A DNA stretch of 46,418 nt from an uncultured Lachnospiraceae bacterium (GTDB lineage: Bacteria; Bacillota; Clostridia; Lachnospirales; Lachnospiraceae): positions 1 to 46,418 of the forward strand of contig CAJTKA010000026.1 of the NCBI GenBank assembly GCA_910576815.1, in the 5' to 3' direction. Positions 33,882-42,506 of this stretch are shown here, piece after piece. The notes beneath the pieces are model-generated. The model saw only the letters and a list, made by a program, of their open reading frames with translations, was not told the DNA's origin and did not search any database. The translations under genes and the position numbers were made by a program. Each line of letters opens with the position of its first letter. Position 1 is the first letter of the stretch.

Positions 33882-33889
33882 ATATCGGC
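33882..33889 (-). promoter_or_regulatory. Possible sigma-28 -10 element upstream of fliK
   Basis: The minus strand reads GCCGATAT, identical to the B. subtilis sigma-D -10. The expected TAAA at 14-16 bases upstream is missing (TTCAC there). The motif also forms a TCGGC/GCCGA hairpin with 33897-33902, which may be the real reason for its sequence. Listed as a weak candidate only. Confidence 0.25.
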
Positions 33890-33963
33890 TCTTTTGTGCC
33901 GACCGTGAAGCGATTTCCCTGAAATTCCAATAAATCATACATGTTATTTTATGTCATTATGCT

Positions 33964-34848
33964 TTACAGATCCGGATCCATGATTCTGGTCAGCCTGGCT
34001 GCTGTTTCCGCATCCATGGCACCGAGGATATTTCCTCTCTCCTTCGTACCCATCTGATTGAGGATCTTTGCCGCCAAATCCAGATCGTCCGTCATTGCTT
34101 CAAAGATCTTCGCCGCCTGCACGGGCTCCATCTCCGCATATGCCTGTGCGTAATTCTGAATCCTCTTATCCGTCTCTATCTGTTCGACCACCTGCTTATA
34201 CAGATACTCCGCCGTGGTGGGATCCATGGTCTCGTAATACTTCTGATACTCCTCCACTCCCGGACCGTTCTCGGCGTAGACCACTTCCTCATAAAACTCT
34301 GTCTTGATGCGCTCAAACTCGATCTGCGCATCCTCAAAGGTCTGCAGTCTCTCGATCTCCGCGCGCAGCTCCGCCAGTTCCTCAGAGTCCACGGTGCTTG
34401 CCGCCTGAGCATCCTCAAGCTGCAGTTCCAGCTCCTTGATATAATCCACTGCCTCCCGCAGGCTCGTGTAACCGCCGTAAGATTCCCCGTCATCCGTGGT
34501 CACGGTCGTATCGGAGGGCAGGATCTTGTTGACTACCGGCACATCCTTTAAGACAGGCGCGAGCACCCCGGAACCGAATCCACCTACGTCCAACTTGATG
34601 AGCAGACAGAGGATCGCTACCCAGATCGCAACAATAACGATTGTTACTAAAAAGACGGAAACACCGCCGCCCTCGTCATCATCAAGCTGAGCTTCCTGCT
34701 CGGCGATCTCCTTCGCGCGCTGCTTTGCTTCCTTCTTTTGCGCCTTTCTATCGCTTTTGATCTTATTGCGTTCGTCCTTTAATCTCTTTTTTTCCGCGTT
34801 TTTGTCAATGGGCGGTTCCATCCCCATATTCATCGTTTCCGCTGCCAT
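33964..34848 (-). CDS. ylxF: MotE/YlxF-like protein with MgtE N-terminal-type domain
   Basis: 294 aa from ATG 34848 (AAAGGA about 8 bases upstream, inside the end of fliJ). A highly charged Lys/Glu N-terminal helix, one TM (about 60-85, VTIVIVAIWVAILCLLIKLD), a coiled coil (about 125-170), and a C-terminal MgtE-N-like domain (about 230-294, EMEPVQAAKIFEAMTDDLDL ... ILGAMDAETAARLTRIM). This is the architecture of YlxF of Bacillus and MotE of alphaproteobacteria, between fliJ and fliK. MotE chaperones MotC there; a role in stator or basal-body assembly is inferred here. Confidence 0.8.
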   Translation of the reverse strand: MAAETMNMGMEPPIDKNAEKKRLKDERNKIKSDRKAQKKEAKQRAKEIAEQEAQLDDDEGGGVSVFLVTIVIVAIWVAILCLLIKLDVGGFGSGVLAPVLKDVPVVNKILPSDTTVTTDDGESYGGYTSLREAVDYIKELELQLEDAQAASTVDSEELAELRAEIERLQTFEDAQIEFERIKTEFYEEVVYAENGPGVEEYQKYYETMDPTTAEYLYKQVVEQIETDKRIQNYAQAYAEMEPVQAAKIFEAMTDDLDLAAKILNQMGTKERGNILGAMDAETAARLTRIMDPDL

Positions 34849-35302
34849 CTTCGTTTTCCTTTCCGCGCTGCCCGTATGTGTAGCTCGTAAGCTCATCTAC
34901 GATCTTAGCTTCTTCCTTCTTCTCATCCTCCAAGAACTGAAGCAGGGCCTTTTCTTTTAACTTCTCGTGCATCTTGCGTTCCTGCATGATCTCCGTCAGT
35001 TTCGCCCGCGCAGCTTCCACTGCCTCTGCCGCCCGCATCACTTCGATCTGCTGCATGGCGATCAGGTCATCCATCACCATGAGGGCGTTGCGATTGTCCC
35101 GCAGATCTGTGACGCTTACCGACTTTTCCCGCAGCCGCCTGCCCTCCTCAAAGTATGCTTCCTTTCTGTCGAACAGGGTCTGCAGTTTTTCTTCCTCCTC
35201 CTGCAGCCGCATCTGTGCTCTGCCAACCTCGATCTTTGCCTGGGTCTCAAGCTGGTACTTGATATTCAGGATGCTCTGCATCCTGTACCGAAATCTCGCC
35301 AT
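34805..35302 (-). CDS. fliJ: Flagellar export chaperone FliJ
   Basis: Central stalk-like coiled-coil protein of the export ATPase complex. 165 aa, almost wholly helical, opening RFRYRMQSILNIKYQLETQ and ending in a charged acidic tail. The conserved N-terminal FRY...L pattern is typical. It begins 14 bases after fliI, and its last 44 bases overlap the next gene. FliJ sequences are weakly conserved, so synteny carries weight. Confidence 0.92.
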   Translation of the reverse strand: MARFRYRMQSILNIKYQLETQAKIEVGRAQMRLQEEEEKLQTLFDRKEAYFEEGRRLREKSVSVTDLRDNRNALMVMDDLIAMQQIEVMRAAEAVEAARAKLTEIMQERKMHEKLKEKALLQFLEDEKKEEAKIVDELTSYTYGQRGKENEDGSGNDEYGDGTAH

Positions 35303-35315
35303 GGCCAGTCACTCC

Positions 35316-36638
35316 TCACTCCGCGTCCGCTTCCGCGAAAAGCTCCCGCAGCATATCAACGGCATCCGAATAATCATATTTAGAATCCACATCCTGCATC
35401 AAAAACTCGTTTACCGCCTCGATCTTCTCGATCGCATAGTCGATGTTTTTGTTGCTGCCGCTCTTGTAAGCGCCGATATTGATCAGGTCCTCCGCCTCAT
35501 TGTAAGTGGCAAGGACATTTTTTAGCTTACCTGAAAGCACTTTGTGCTCCTTATCCACGATCTGGCTCATACATCTGGAGATGCTCTGCAATACATCGAT
35601 CGCCGGATAATGGTTTTGGTGCGCCAGCTTTCTGTTTAACATGATATGGCCGTCCAGGATACTTCTGGCGGTGTCCGTGATCGGCTCATTCATGTCGTCA
35701 CCGTCCACAAGCACCGTGTAGAGGCCGGTAATGGAACCCACCGCCGCACATCCTGCCCGTTCCAAAAGACGCGGCATCTCCGAATACACGCTGGGGGGAT
35801 AGCCTCTTGACACCGGCGGTTCTCCGCTGGCTAAGCCGATCTCCCTTTGTGCCATGGAAAAACGGGTCAGAGAGTCCATCATCAAAAGGACGTCCTTGCC
35901 CTGATCCCTAAAATACTCCGCGATCGCACAGGCAGTCTTTGCCGCCTTGTTTCTCTCGAGAGCCGATTTGTCCGAAGTGGCAACCACCACCACGGAACGG
36001 CGCATCCCCTCCTCGCCCAAGTCTCTCTCCACGAACTCGCGCACCTCACGGCCGCGCTCGCCGATGAGGGCAATGACATTGATATCCGCCTTTGTATTTC
36101 TCGCAAACATACCCATCAGCGTAGATTTTCCCACGCCGGAACCTGCAAAAATACCGATACGCTGCCCCTTCCCCACGGTCATCAGACCGTCAATGGCTTT
36201 TACGCCCAGGGGAAGCACCTCGTCTATGATCTTACGGCTCATGGCATCCGGCGGCTGTGCTTCCACACTGTAGGGCACGCCCGGCATATACGCGCCGTCG
36301 ATCCTGCCAAGACCGTCGAGCACCTTACCCAAAAGATCCTCGCTGACAGGCACCGTCAAAGGATTTCCCGTATTCTCCACGATACATCCCAGTCCAATCC
36401 CGTCGGTCTTATCGCAGGGCATCAGAAGCGTTCGTTTGTCCTTGAAGCCGACCACCTCCGCCGTGATCGGCGGAAAGTCACTCCCGACCGGATAAATCAC
36501 ACACAGATCGCCAAGTTTGGCCTCAGGACCCGCGGACTCAATAGTGAGCCCCACGACATTCTCTACCCTGCCCTTTTTCTTAAAAAAGGTGTCATCCATT
36601 ATGCTGCTGTATTTATAGTAATTGATCGCCGGATTCAT
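35316..36638 (-). CDS. fliI: Flagellum-specific export ATPase FliI
   Basis: Hexameric ATPase that unfolds and delivers export substrates. 440 aa. Walker A IFAGSGVGKSTLMG, the GERGREV motif, Walker B LLMMDSLTRFSMAQREIGLA and the PPVSRGYPPSVYS region are all present. The longer frame begins TTG at 36642-36644; the ATG at 36638 fits the AAGGG site better. It follows fliH after 42 bases. Confidence 0.97.
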   Translation of the reverse strand: MNPAINYYKYSSIMDDTFFKKKGRVENVVGLTIESAGPEAKLGDLCVIYPVGSDFPPITAEVVGFKDKRTLLMPCDKTDGIGLGCIVENTGNPLTVPVSEDLLGKVLDGLGRIDGAYMPGVPYSVEAQPPDAMSRKIIDEVLPLGVKAIDGLMTVGKGQRIGIFAGSGVGKSTLMGMFARNTKADINVIALIGERGREVREFVERDLGEEGMRRSVVVVATSDKSALERNKAAKTACAIAEYFRDQGKDVLLMMDSLTRFSMAQREIGLASGEPPVSRGYPPSVYSEMPRLLERAGCAAVGSITGLYTVLVDGDDMNEPITDTARSILDGHIMLNRKLAHQNHYPAIDVLQSISRCMSQIVDKEHKVLSGKLKNVLATYNEAEDLINIGAYKSGSNKNIDYAIEKIEAVNEFLMQDVDSKYDYSDAVDMLRELFAEADAE

Positions 36639-36680
36639 CCTCAACCCTTCTCGATACGAAACTTGATACGCTATAGTATA

Positions 36681-37571
36681 TTACACTTTTTCATAAGATA
36701 ACACTTGTAATTTCTTCGTCAGTTCTTCCAACTGCGTGCCTACGCCGCAGTCAAAGATTCCGCCGTCCGTCTCGATCAAACAGTCTCCCTTGGAAAGGGC
36801 GATGTCCTCTATGATCTCGATCAGGCCGCGGCCGGCAACGGCACCCTCCATCAGGGTCTGCTTCTGCATATTGACATGAGGATAATCGTCCGCCGATACA
36901 TGCACGATGAAGGTCCTGCTGCTCTCCACCTTACGCAGGGTGGAATCGATCAGGTGTACCAAAATATCCCTGTTATCCATAAGATCCACGCCAAAAATAT
37001 GGCTGTAGACATCCGTTATCGTCTCAATAAAACGAGGCTCCAGATTTTCCAGCATCTCGTCATACTCGGCTTCCAGCGCCCGCCGTCTCTCAGCCAGCTC
37101 CTGTTTTAAGCCGTCCGCCTCTGCCATGCCTTTCCGGTAGCCTTCATCGAATCCCTGCCTGGTGCCTTCCTCAACAGCATCCGCACGCATGGACATGCTC
37201 TGACTGCGCGCTTCCTCCAAAATCCGTCCCGCCTCAGCCTTCGCTTCCTCTATAATAGCCTGCGCCTCCTCCTCGATCTCCTCGAGACTCGGACCCGCAA
37301 CCTCCCCTGCCTTGATGACGTTAGAGGTACCCTCCCCATCATCAAAAAGCGCGTCGATTTCTTCTCCGGCAATACCGCTAGTAAACTCCTCGCCGCCTTC
37401 TGACTCCTCTTCTTCAAAGGAAGGCAGGGCGGACGCGTTGGCTCTGCGAAGATTCTCCCACTTCTCGATCCGATCCGCAACAAGAGAGTTGGAATCGATG
37501 ACGCATTTTTCCTCACCGTCCACTTTGACCCAACCGGCTTTATATAATGTTCTTGGCTTCGTCTTAAACAA
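36681..37571 (-). CDS. fliH: Flagellar export regulator FliH
   Basis: Binds FliI and ties it to the C-ring. 296 aa: a short N-terminal segment (LFKTKPRTLYKAGWVKV), an acidic linker, a long Glu/Ala-rich coiled coil (about 95-195) and a C-terminal FliH/V-type ATPase E-subunit-like domain (about 200-296, IEDIALSKGDCLIETDGGIF). The start is inferred as TTG 37571, 8 bases inside the end of fliG, with GGAGG about 11 bases upstream; the longer frame lies wholly within fliG. TTG implies coupled, reduced translation. Confidence 0.88.
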   Translation of the reverse strand: MFKTKPRTLYKAGWVKVDGEEKCVIDSNSLVADRIEKWENLRRANASALPSFEEEESEGGEEFTSGIAGEEIDALFDDGEGTSNVIKAGEVAGPSLEEIEEEAQAIIEEAKAEAGRILEEARSQSMSMRADAVEEGTRQGFDEGYRKGMAEADGLKQELAERRRALEAEYDEMLENLEPRFIETITDVYSHIFGVDLMDNRDILVHLIDSTLRKVESSRTFIVHVSADDYPHVNMQKQTLMEGAVAGRGLIEIIEDIALSKGDCLIETDGGIFDCGVGTQLEELTKKLQVLSYEKV

Positions 37572-38583
37572 TGATCTCGTCGCCTCCGCCTCTGGAGATA
37601 ACAATTTCTGCAGCGTCTTCCAGTTTTCTGATGATATTTACGATCTTCTGCTGTGCTTCCTCCACGTCCTTCATACGAACAGGGCCCATGAACTCCATGT
37701 CCTCCTTGATCATGACTGCAAGACGCTTGGAAAGGTTGTTGAAGATCGCATTCTGCACTTCTTCATTAGAGCCCTTGAGGGCGATCGCCAGATCGGAGTT
37801 ATCCACATCACGCAGCACACGCTGAATCGCACGGTCGTCCAAAAGCAGGATATCCTCGAAGACGAACATCTTTTTCCTGATCTCGTCCGCAAGTTCCGGC
37901 TCCTCGATCTCCAACGTCTCCATGATATGCTTCTCTGTACCGCGGTCCACGGTATTTAAGATCTCCACGACAGCGTCCACGCCGCCGATGATCGTGTAAT
38001 CCTGGTTCACCAGGGATGACAGTTTGGATTCCAATACTTTCTCCACTTCCTTGATCACGTCCGGACTGGTTCTGTCCATGACGGCAATACGCTTGGTAAC
38101 ATCCGCCTGTCTGTCCGGCGGAAGCGCGGAAACTATGATCGCTGCCTGCCCGGGCGCCAAATAGGATAAGATGAGGGCAATGGTCTGCGGATGCTCGTCC
38201 TGAATAAAGTTTAAGAGTTGTGCCGCGTCTGCCTTTCTGACAAACTCGAAAGGCTTCACCTGCAGGGAGGCTGTCAGCTTGCCGATCACGTCCATCGCCT
38301 TGTCCGCGCCGAAAGACTTTTCCAAAAGCTCCTTTGCGTAGTTGATGCCGCCCTCCGCAATATACTGCTGCGCCAGACACACCTGATAAAACTCGCTTAC
38401 CACGCTTTCTTTCAGCTGCGGCGTGATGCTTCTGGTATTGGCGATCTCCAGAGTCAGCTCCTCTACCTCGTCTTCTTTTAAGTGTTTAAAGATTGCCGCG
38501 GATTTCTCCGGCCCCAGAGCGATCATCAGAATAGCCGCTTTTTGAATGCCGCTTATCTTTTCTTCCGTTGACTTGGCCGCCAT
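37564..38583 (-). CDS. fliG: Flagellar motor switch protein FliG
   Basis: Rotor protein that touches the stator. 339 aa. N domain (about 1-105), middle domain with DEHPQTIALILSYLAP (about 128-143), and C domain with charged torque helix (DRAIQRVLRDVDNSDLAIAL). It begins 5 bases after fliF; co-assembly with FliF is expected. No anomalies. Confidence 0.98.
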   Translation of the reverse strand: MAAKSTEEKISGIQKAAILMIALGPEKSAAIFKHLKEDEVEELTLEIANTRSITPQLKESVVSEFYQVCLAQQYIAEGGINYAKELLEKSFGADKAMDVIGKLTASLQVKPFEFVRKADAAQLLNFIQDEHPQTIALILSYLAPGQAAIIVSALPPDRQADVTKRIAVMDRTSPDVIKEVEKVLESKLSSLVNQDYTIIGGVDAVVEILNTVDRGTEKHIMETLEIEEPELADEIRKKMFVFEDILLLDDRAIQRVLRDVDNSDLAIALKGSNEEVQNAIFNNLSKRLAVMIKEDMEFMGPVRMKDVEEAQQKIVNIIRKLEDAAEIVISRGGGDEIIV

Positions 38584-38588
38584 TTATT

Positions 38589-40193
38589 TTACCCCCAGTC
38601 CTCATTTAACCAATTGCGCAGCAGGTTCGCCGCTGCTTCCGGATTTTCTTCCACAAATTTAATGACAAGCCGTTTTTCTTCGGACTCGTTCTCGGAGGAG
38701 ATTTCTTCCAACTGCACGTTAGACTGCAAAAGAGTCTCCACAGACAGTTCTTCTTCTTCCTCCTCGTGCTTCTCGCTGCGCATACTCCTGAGCACCACGA
38801 ACGCCAAAAGTGCCAGGATCAGAATAATGAGTAGGATCTGTACCACATCCGTTGCCGTGATCGCGGATCCCTCCGCATCAAAGAACAAATTCTCGCTGTA
38901 AGCGATCAGCGTGATATTATTCGTTGCAATGCCCGTTGCATTCGATACGACCGTCAGGAAAGACTCATCCAGCTCGATCCGGGTACGCTCCGCATTGTTG
39001 AGCTTATATTCCTCCCAGCTGATGCCATCCAAAAAGCCCTGCGCCTTTGCATCCTCCTCACGGATCACATTATAACGGATCAGGGAAGCCGCCAGCGAGG
39101 ACGCACCATAGTTGATCACGCCGGAGGGCGTCTCTATGGTAGTGATCTCCTCATTCGGGAGATAATCCCTGCTCTCCTCACTCTGCGTGGATTGGGAGCG
39201 GTTGTTATCTTCCATCACATAGGTAGAGTCGTCGTCGTTAGAATCTGTGCCCGGCACACCACCGATACCGCTGATATTCTCGGAATTGAAGATGTCCTCA
39301 TGACTTAAAACGCCCTGCGTCTGTCCCTCTGCCGGCGTATATGTATGTGTCGTCTTTTTCTGGTTTGAGAAATCCAGCACCAGATTGGGGGACACCTCTA
39401 CATTATCAAATTCATTCGTGCCCAGGATCACCCGGCGCACATTGTTGATCATATTCTTTTCCGCCTCGCCCTTAACGGAAAGCTGGGCGTTCGCCAGACC
39501 GGAAGCGGAGTAGTTCTCGTCTCCCGTAAAGAGCATATTGCCCTCCGTATCCAGAATAACGATATTATTGGTCGTCTTATTTCCCAGCGCCGTCGCAATC
39601 GCGCGCGCCAAATAGGCCGCGTTCTCCTGTGTGAATTCGTCCTTTAATTCCAGCTGTACCCAGGCGGAAGATTCCTCCTCCTTCGCGATCAGCGTTCCAT
39701 TATCCTCCGGGATGTTCAGTTTGACACGCGCTCTCTTGATTGCCGTAAACATAGAGAGAAAGTCATTTGACAACTGTTCTTCCAGATACTTGACATGTTT
39801 TTTCTGTTTATCGGACTCGGTCGTTGAAAAACTTCCATCCGTCACATTTTCGATCCCGTATCCTGCCGCCTGGATATTATTGGCTCCCAGCAGCAGATTG
39901 GCACGTCCAACCTCCTCAGCTACGATGGAGATCGTCAGCCCGTCATCCGTGATTTCGTAGTGATAGCCGTCAGCCTCCAAAAGATCGCGAACCTCCGCCG
40001 CTTCCTTGGTGGTCTCGCATTCCCGAAGCAGTACATATTTCGGTTTCATGAGCACCGACACAATGACCACGATCGCTATCACGAGCAGCGCCACCACGCT
40101 TACGATCAAAGTCTTCTGCTTTGCCGTAAAGCGGTTCCACCACTCTAAGATCCGATTTCCTAATTCTTTTAGTTTCTCAGCTATTCTTTCCAC
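38589..40193 (-). CDS. fliF: Flagellar MS-ring protein FliF
   Basis: Forms the MS ring in the cytoplasmic membrane. 534 aa: TM1 (about 28-48), ring-building domains (about 50-440, e.g. TFSTTESDKQKKHVKYLEEQ-like SFSTTESDKQKKHVKYLEE), TM2 (about 445-468), and a C-terminal acidic tail that binds FliG (FVEENPEAAANLLRNWLNED). Everything expected is present. Confidence 0.97.
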   Translation of the reverse strand: MERIAEKLKELGNRILEWWNRFTAKQKTLIVSVVALLVIAIVVIVSVLMKPKYVLLRECETTKEAAEVRDLLEADGYHYEITDDGLTISIVAEEVGRANLLLGANNIQAAGYGIENVTDGSFSTTESDKQKKHVKYLEEQLSNDFLSMFTAIKRARVKLNIPEDNGTLIAKEEESSAWVQLELKDEFTQENAAYLARAIATALGNKTTNNIVILDTEGNMLFTGDENYSASGLANAQLSVKGEAEKNMINNVRRVILGTNEFDNVEVSPNLVLDFSNQKKTTHTYTPAEGQTQGVLSHEDIFNSENISGIGGVPGTDSNDDDSTYVMEDNNRSQSTQSEESRDYLPNEEITTIETPSGVINYGASSLAASLIRYNVIREEDAKAQGFLDGISWEEYKLNNAERTRIELDESFLTVVSNATGIATNNITLIAYSENLFFDAEGSAITATDVVQILLIILILALLAFVVLRSMRSEKHEEEEEELSVETLLQSNVQLEEISSENESEEKRLVIKFVEENPEAAANLLRNWLNEDWG

Positions 40194-40235
40194 AGTAACT
40201 CTCTCCCTCTCGGCATCACGTACTTACAGGCAAAA

Positions 40236-40562
40236 CTAGACCTGCATCTGGATCAGCTCTTTGTAAGCCTCCAGAAGCTTGTCCCTGATCGCTACTGTGT
40301 ACTGCAGCGCCGTGGAAGCCTTTTGCAGGGCGATGGTAAGGTCGTGCGTGTTCTCCGTCTCGCCCAGCGACCATTTGATTTCTTCATTCTCCGCATCCGA
40401 CAGATAGCTGTTCGTCGTGTGCAGATTGTCGATCGCAGTATGTAACAATGCATCAAAACCGTTCTCCCGGTAATCTTCGATCTTCGTGGTGGGCGCCGCC
40501 TTTGCCGCGTCCCGAATGACTCCCGAGGAGACGTTATATAATTCTGTGATATCCAAAGCCAT
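40236..40562 (-). CDS. fliE: Flagellar hook-basal body protein FliE
   Basis: Links MS ring and rod, and is the first exported rod component. 108 aa. C-terminal half is the conserved FliE helix region (ALQKASTALQYTVAIRDKLL, ending AYKELIQMQV). It lies between flgC (34 bases) and fliF (42 bases). Confidence 0.95.
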   Translation of the reverse strand: MALDITELYNVSSGVIRDAAKAAPTTKIEDYRENGFDALLHTAIDNLHTTNSYLSDAENEEIKWSLGETENTHDLTIALQKASTALQYTVAIRDKLLEAYKELIQMQV

Positions 40563-40596
40563 TTTCCCTATCCTCCAAACTTACCGATCTGATTTA

Positions 40597-41043
40597 TCAG
40601 GTATTCAGTATGTTAAGTCCCATGCTCGCAATGTTCTTGCTCGCCGAAAATGCGGTGCCATTCGCCTGATAAGCGCGGGAAGCGTCAATCAGGTTCGTAA
40701 ACTCCGTGATGATATTAACATTGGGATACATCACATAGCCGTTCTCATCCGCATCAGGGTGAGAAGGATCATAAACTTTATTTCCCTCCGTCTCCGTGTC
40801 CTCGTAGACACCGGTCACCTTCACGCCCGTGCCGGAATAGAGATCCCTCGCTTTTCTAAGCACCTGATGAAAGGGCGTCTGGGAATTTTTCTCCTCAAAC
40901 ACCACGATCTTTCTGCGATAAGGCGTACCGTCCTCCGTCCTCGTCGTATTCGCGTTCGCCACGTTCTGGGAGATCGTGTCCATACGGAAACGCTCCGCCG
41001 TCATACCTGTCGCGTTAATGTCAAATGCGGTAAACAATGCCAT
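40597..41043 (-). CDS. flgC: Proximal rod protein FlgC
   Basis: 148 aa rod subunit. The N-terminal rod motif (TAERFRMDTISQNVANANTT) and the C-terminal motif (NIITEFTNLIDASRAYQANG) are complete. It is exported and assembled onto FlgB. Gap to flgB 41 bases, with a TAGGAGG-like site before ATG. Confidence 0.97.
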   Translation of the reverse strand: MALFTAFDINATGMTAERFRMDTISQNVANANTTRTEDGTPYRRKIVVFEEKNSQTPFHQVLRKARDLYSGTGVKVTGVYEDTETEGNKVYDPSHPDADENGYVMYPNVNIITEFTNLIDASRAYQANGTAFSASKNIASMGLNILNT

Positions 41044-41084
41044 GTTTTTCTCCTCCTAAACACATATATGCGCAGAGAATGCTA

Positions 41085-41483
41085 TTACCTCATAACTGTC
41101 TGCAAATTCTTAAATTCCTGCGCCACACTCATCTCCAGCCCCTGATAGACGATCTGGTTCTTTGCCAGATATACGCCCTCGGTGTCGGGATCCACGTTAT
41201 TTCCGTCGATTCGGTAGGAATACCCCGAGTAATCCGTGTAAGTGATCGGCTTTAAGCGGTTCATCTTCAAATCCCCGACCTTTGCATCCATGGACTTATA
41301 GCGGGAATGGCGCAGCGCCTTAGCCAGCTGAACCTCAAAATTCACATCCTGCCTCTTATAGCCGGGTGTGTCCGCATTGGAGATATTGTTGGAAATCGCT
41401 TCGTGCCTGATTGCGGACGCATCCAGCGCCTTATCCAGCACATTGACATAATCAAAAACGTTTGTATTCAACAATGAACTCAT
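41085..41483 (-). CDS. flgB: Proximal rod protein FlgB
   Basis: 132 aa from ATG 41483 (AAGGAG 7 bases upstream); the longer frame includes the leader. The rod signature SNNISNADTPGYKRQDVNFE and the C-terminal hydrophobic EMSVAQEFKNLQTVM are present. First gene of the fla/che run, behind its own promoter, as in B. subtilis. Confidence 0.97.
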   Translation of the reverse strand: MSSLLNTNVFDYVNVLDKALDASAIRHEAISNNISNADTPGYKRQDVNFEVQLAKALRHSRYKSMDAKVGDLKMNRLKPITYTDYSGYSYRIDGNNVDPDTEGVYLAKNQIVYQGLEMSVAQEFKNLQTVMR

Positions 41484-41521
41484 AGTCACACTCCTTCCGC
41501 AATAATTAGAGTCCATATTCC

Positions 41522-41549
41522 ATTATAAATAAAATACAAAAAAATACAA
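41522..41549 (-). promoter_or_regulatory. Sigma-A-type promoter of flgB (fla/che promoter)
   Basis: Minus strand TTGTAT (41549-41544), 16-base spacer, perfect TATAAT (41527-41522). The leader to flgB is about 32 bases. Upstream, an A/T-only repeat (AAGTTTTT/AAAAACTT, about 41549-41576) with a T run may weakly terminate codY. No CodY or sigma-28 consensus is visible here. Confidence 0.8.
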
Positions 41550-41575
41550 GTTTTTTTCTCTATAAAACCAAAAAC

Positions 41576-42361
41576 TTAAAATCGTCCCTGCTCTTTGAGT
41601 TTTTCCACTTCTTCAAAAACAACATCGTTCAAAACCTTGATATAAGTGCCCTTCATCCCCGAAGAACGGGATTCGATCACACCCGCACTTTCAAATTTTC
41701 TGAGGGCATTTACGATGACGGAACGGGTAATGCCAACCCTATCGGCAATCTTACTCGCCACCAGGATGCCTTCCATACCGCCAAGCTCGTCAAAAATATG
41801 AGTGATCGCCTCCATCTCCGAGAAGGAAAGCGTGGAAATTGCTGATTTCACCACCGCCACTTTGCGGTTTTCCTCGGCATTTTCCTCACTGACTGCCCGC
41901 AGCATTTCCAAGCCCACCACCGTCGTGCCGTACTCGCACAAAATGATGTCGTCGATGTCGTACTGGTCGTCGCATTTGTAAAGAAAGAGTGTCCCCAGCC
42001 GTTCACCCGAGATCTCAATGGGAGCGATCACCGCCTGAAAGCGCCGAATCCCCGGGCTTTCAAAACCAAGGGTCTCAAGATTGACATTTTCTTTCGTGGA
42101 AAGTACCCCCAAAAGCCGCTCGTTCAACATCGGGTCGATGAAACCGCCCACGTGATCCACGATCAGCTCCGTGATGGACTCCACCGAAGGGGTATCGCCG
42201 ATGCCGAGCACCTTGCCCTTTCTGCTCACCACCAGCACATTGGAGATAAGGATCTCCTTTAGGACGTCACAGATATCGTTGAAAACGACCTTTCCTGAAT
42301 TATTGTTGTGTAAAAGCTTCCCGATCTTTCTGGTCTTATCCAATAACTGCACACTGCTCAT
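41576..42361 (-). CDS. codY: GTP-sensing transcriptional regulator CodY
   Basis: Global nutrient regulator that binds GTP and branched-chain amino acids and represses starvation genes, including fla/che in B. subtilis. 261 aa from ATG 42361 (GGGAG about 8 bases upstream); an 82-codon upstream extension covers the promoter and is not translated. N-terminal GAF domain (about 1-155), C-terminal winged helix (about 200-255, ASKIADRVGITRSVIVNALR). Immediately upstream of the fla/che promoter, as in B. subtilis. Confidence 0.98.
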   Translation of the reverse strand: MSSVQLLDKTRKIGKLLHNNNSGKVVFNDICDVLKEILISNVLVVSRKGKVLGIGDTPSVESITELIVDHVGGFIDPMLNERLLGVLSTKENVNLETLGFESPGIRRFQAVIAPIEISGERLGTLFLYKCDDQYDIDDIILCEYGTTVVGLEMLRAVSEENAEENRKVAVVKSAISTLSFSEMEAITHIFDELGGMEGILVASKIADRVGITRSVIVNALRKFESAGVIESRSSGMKGTYIKVLNDVVFEEVEKLKEQGRF

Positions 42362-42410
42362 TGTGTTTACTCCCTGATCACTCATTCTGAAATCAAAATC
42401 CAACACTTTG

Positions 42411-42439
42411 ATTTTATCACAATATTTGAGCAATTTCAA
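42411..42439 (-). promoter_or_regulatory. Sigma-A-type promoter of codY
   Basis: Minus strand TTGAAA (42439-42434), 17-base spacer, TAAAAT (42416-42411), preceded by TGA (extended -10). It lies between the topA stop and codY, giving codY independent expression with a leader of about 43 bases. Confidence 0.75.
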
Positions 42440-42506
42440 TGTATCGATGTTGCAATTTGACTGTAAGTTACATAAATTGTTTCCATTTTTTGAATATTTT
42501 GTATAT

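Noticed and set aside
42380..42394. TTTCAGAA in the codY leader as a CodY box for autoregulation
   Set aside because: Only 7 of 15 positions match AATTTTCWGAAAATT, too poor to claim.
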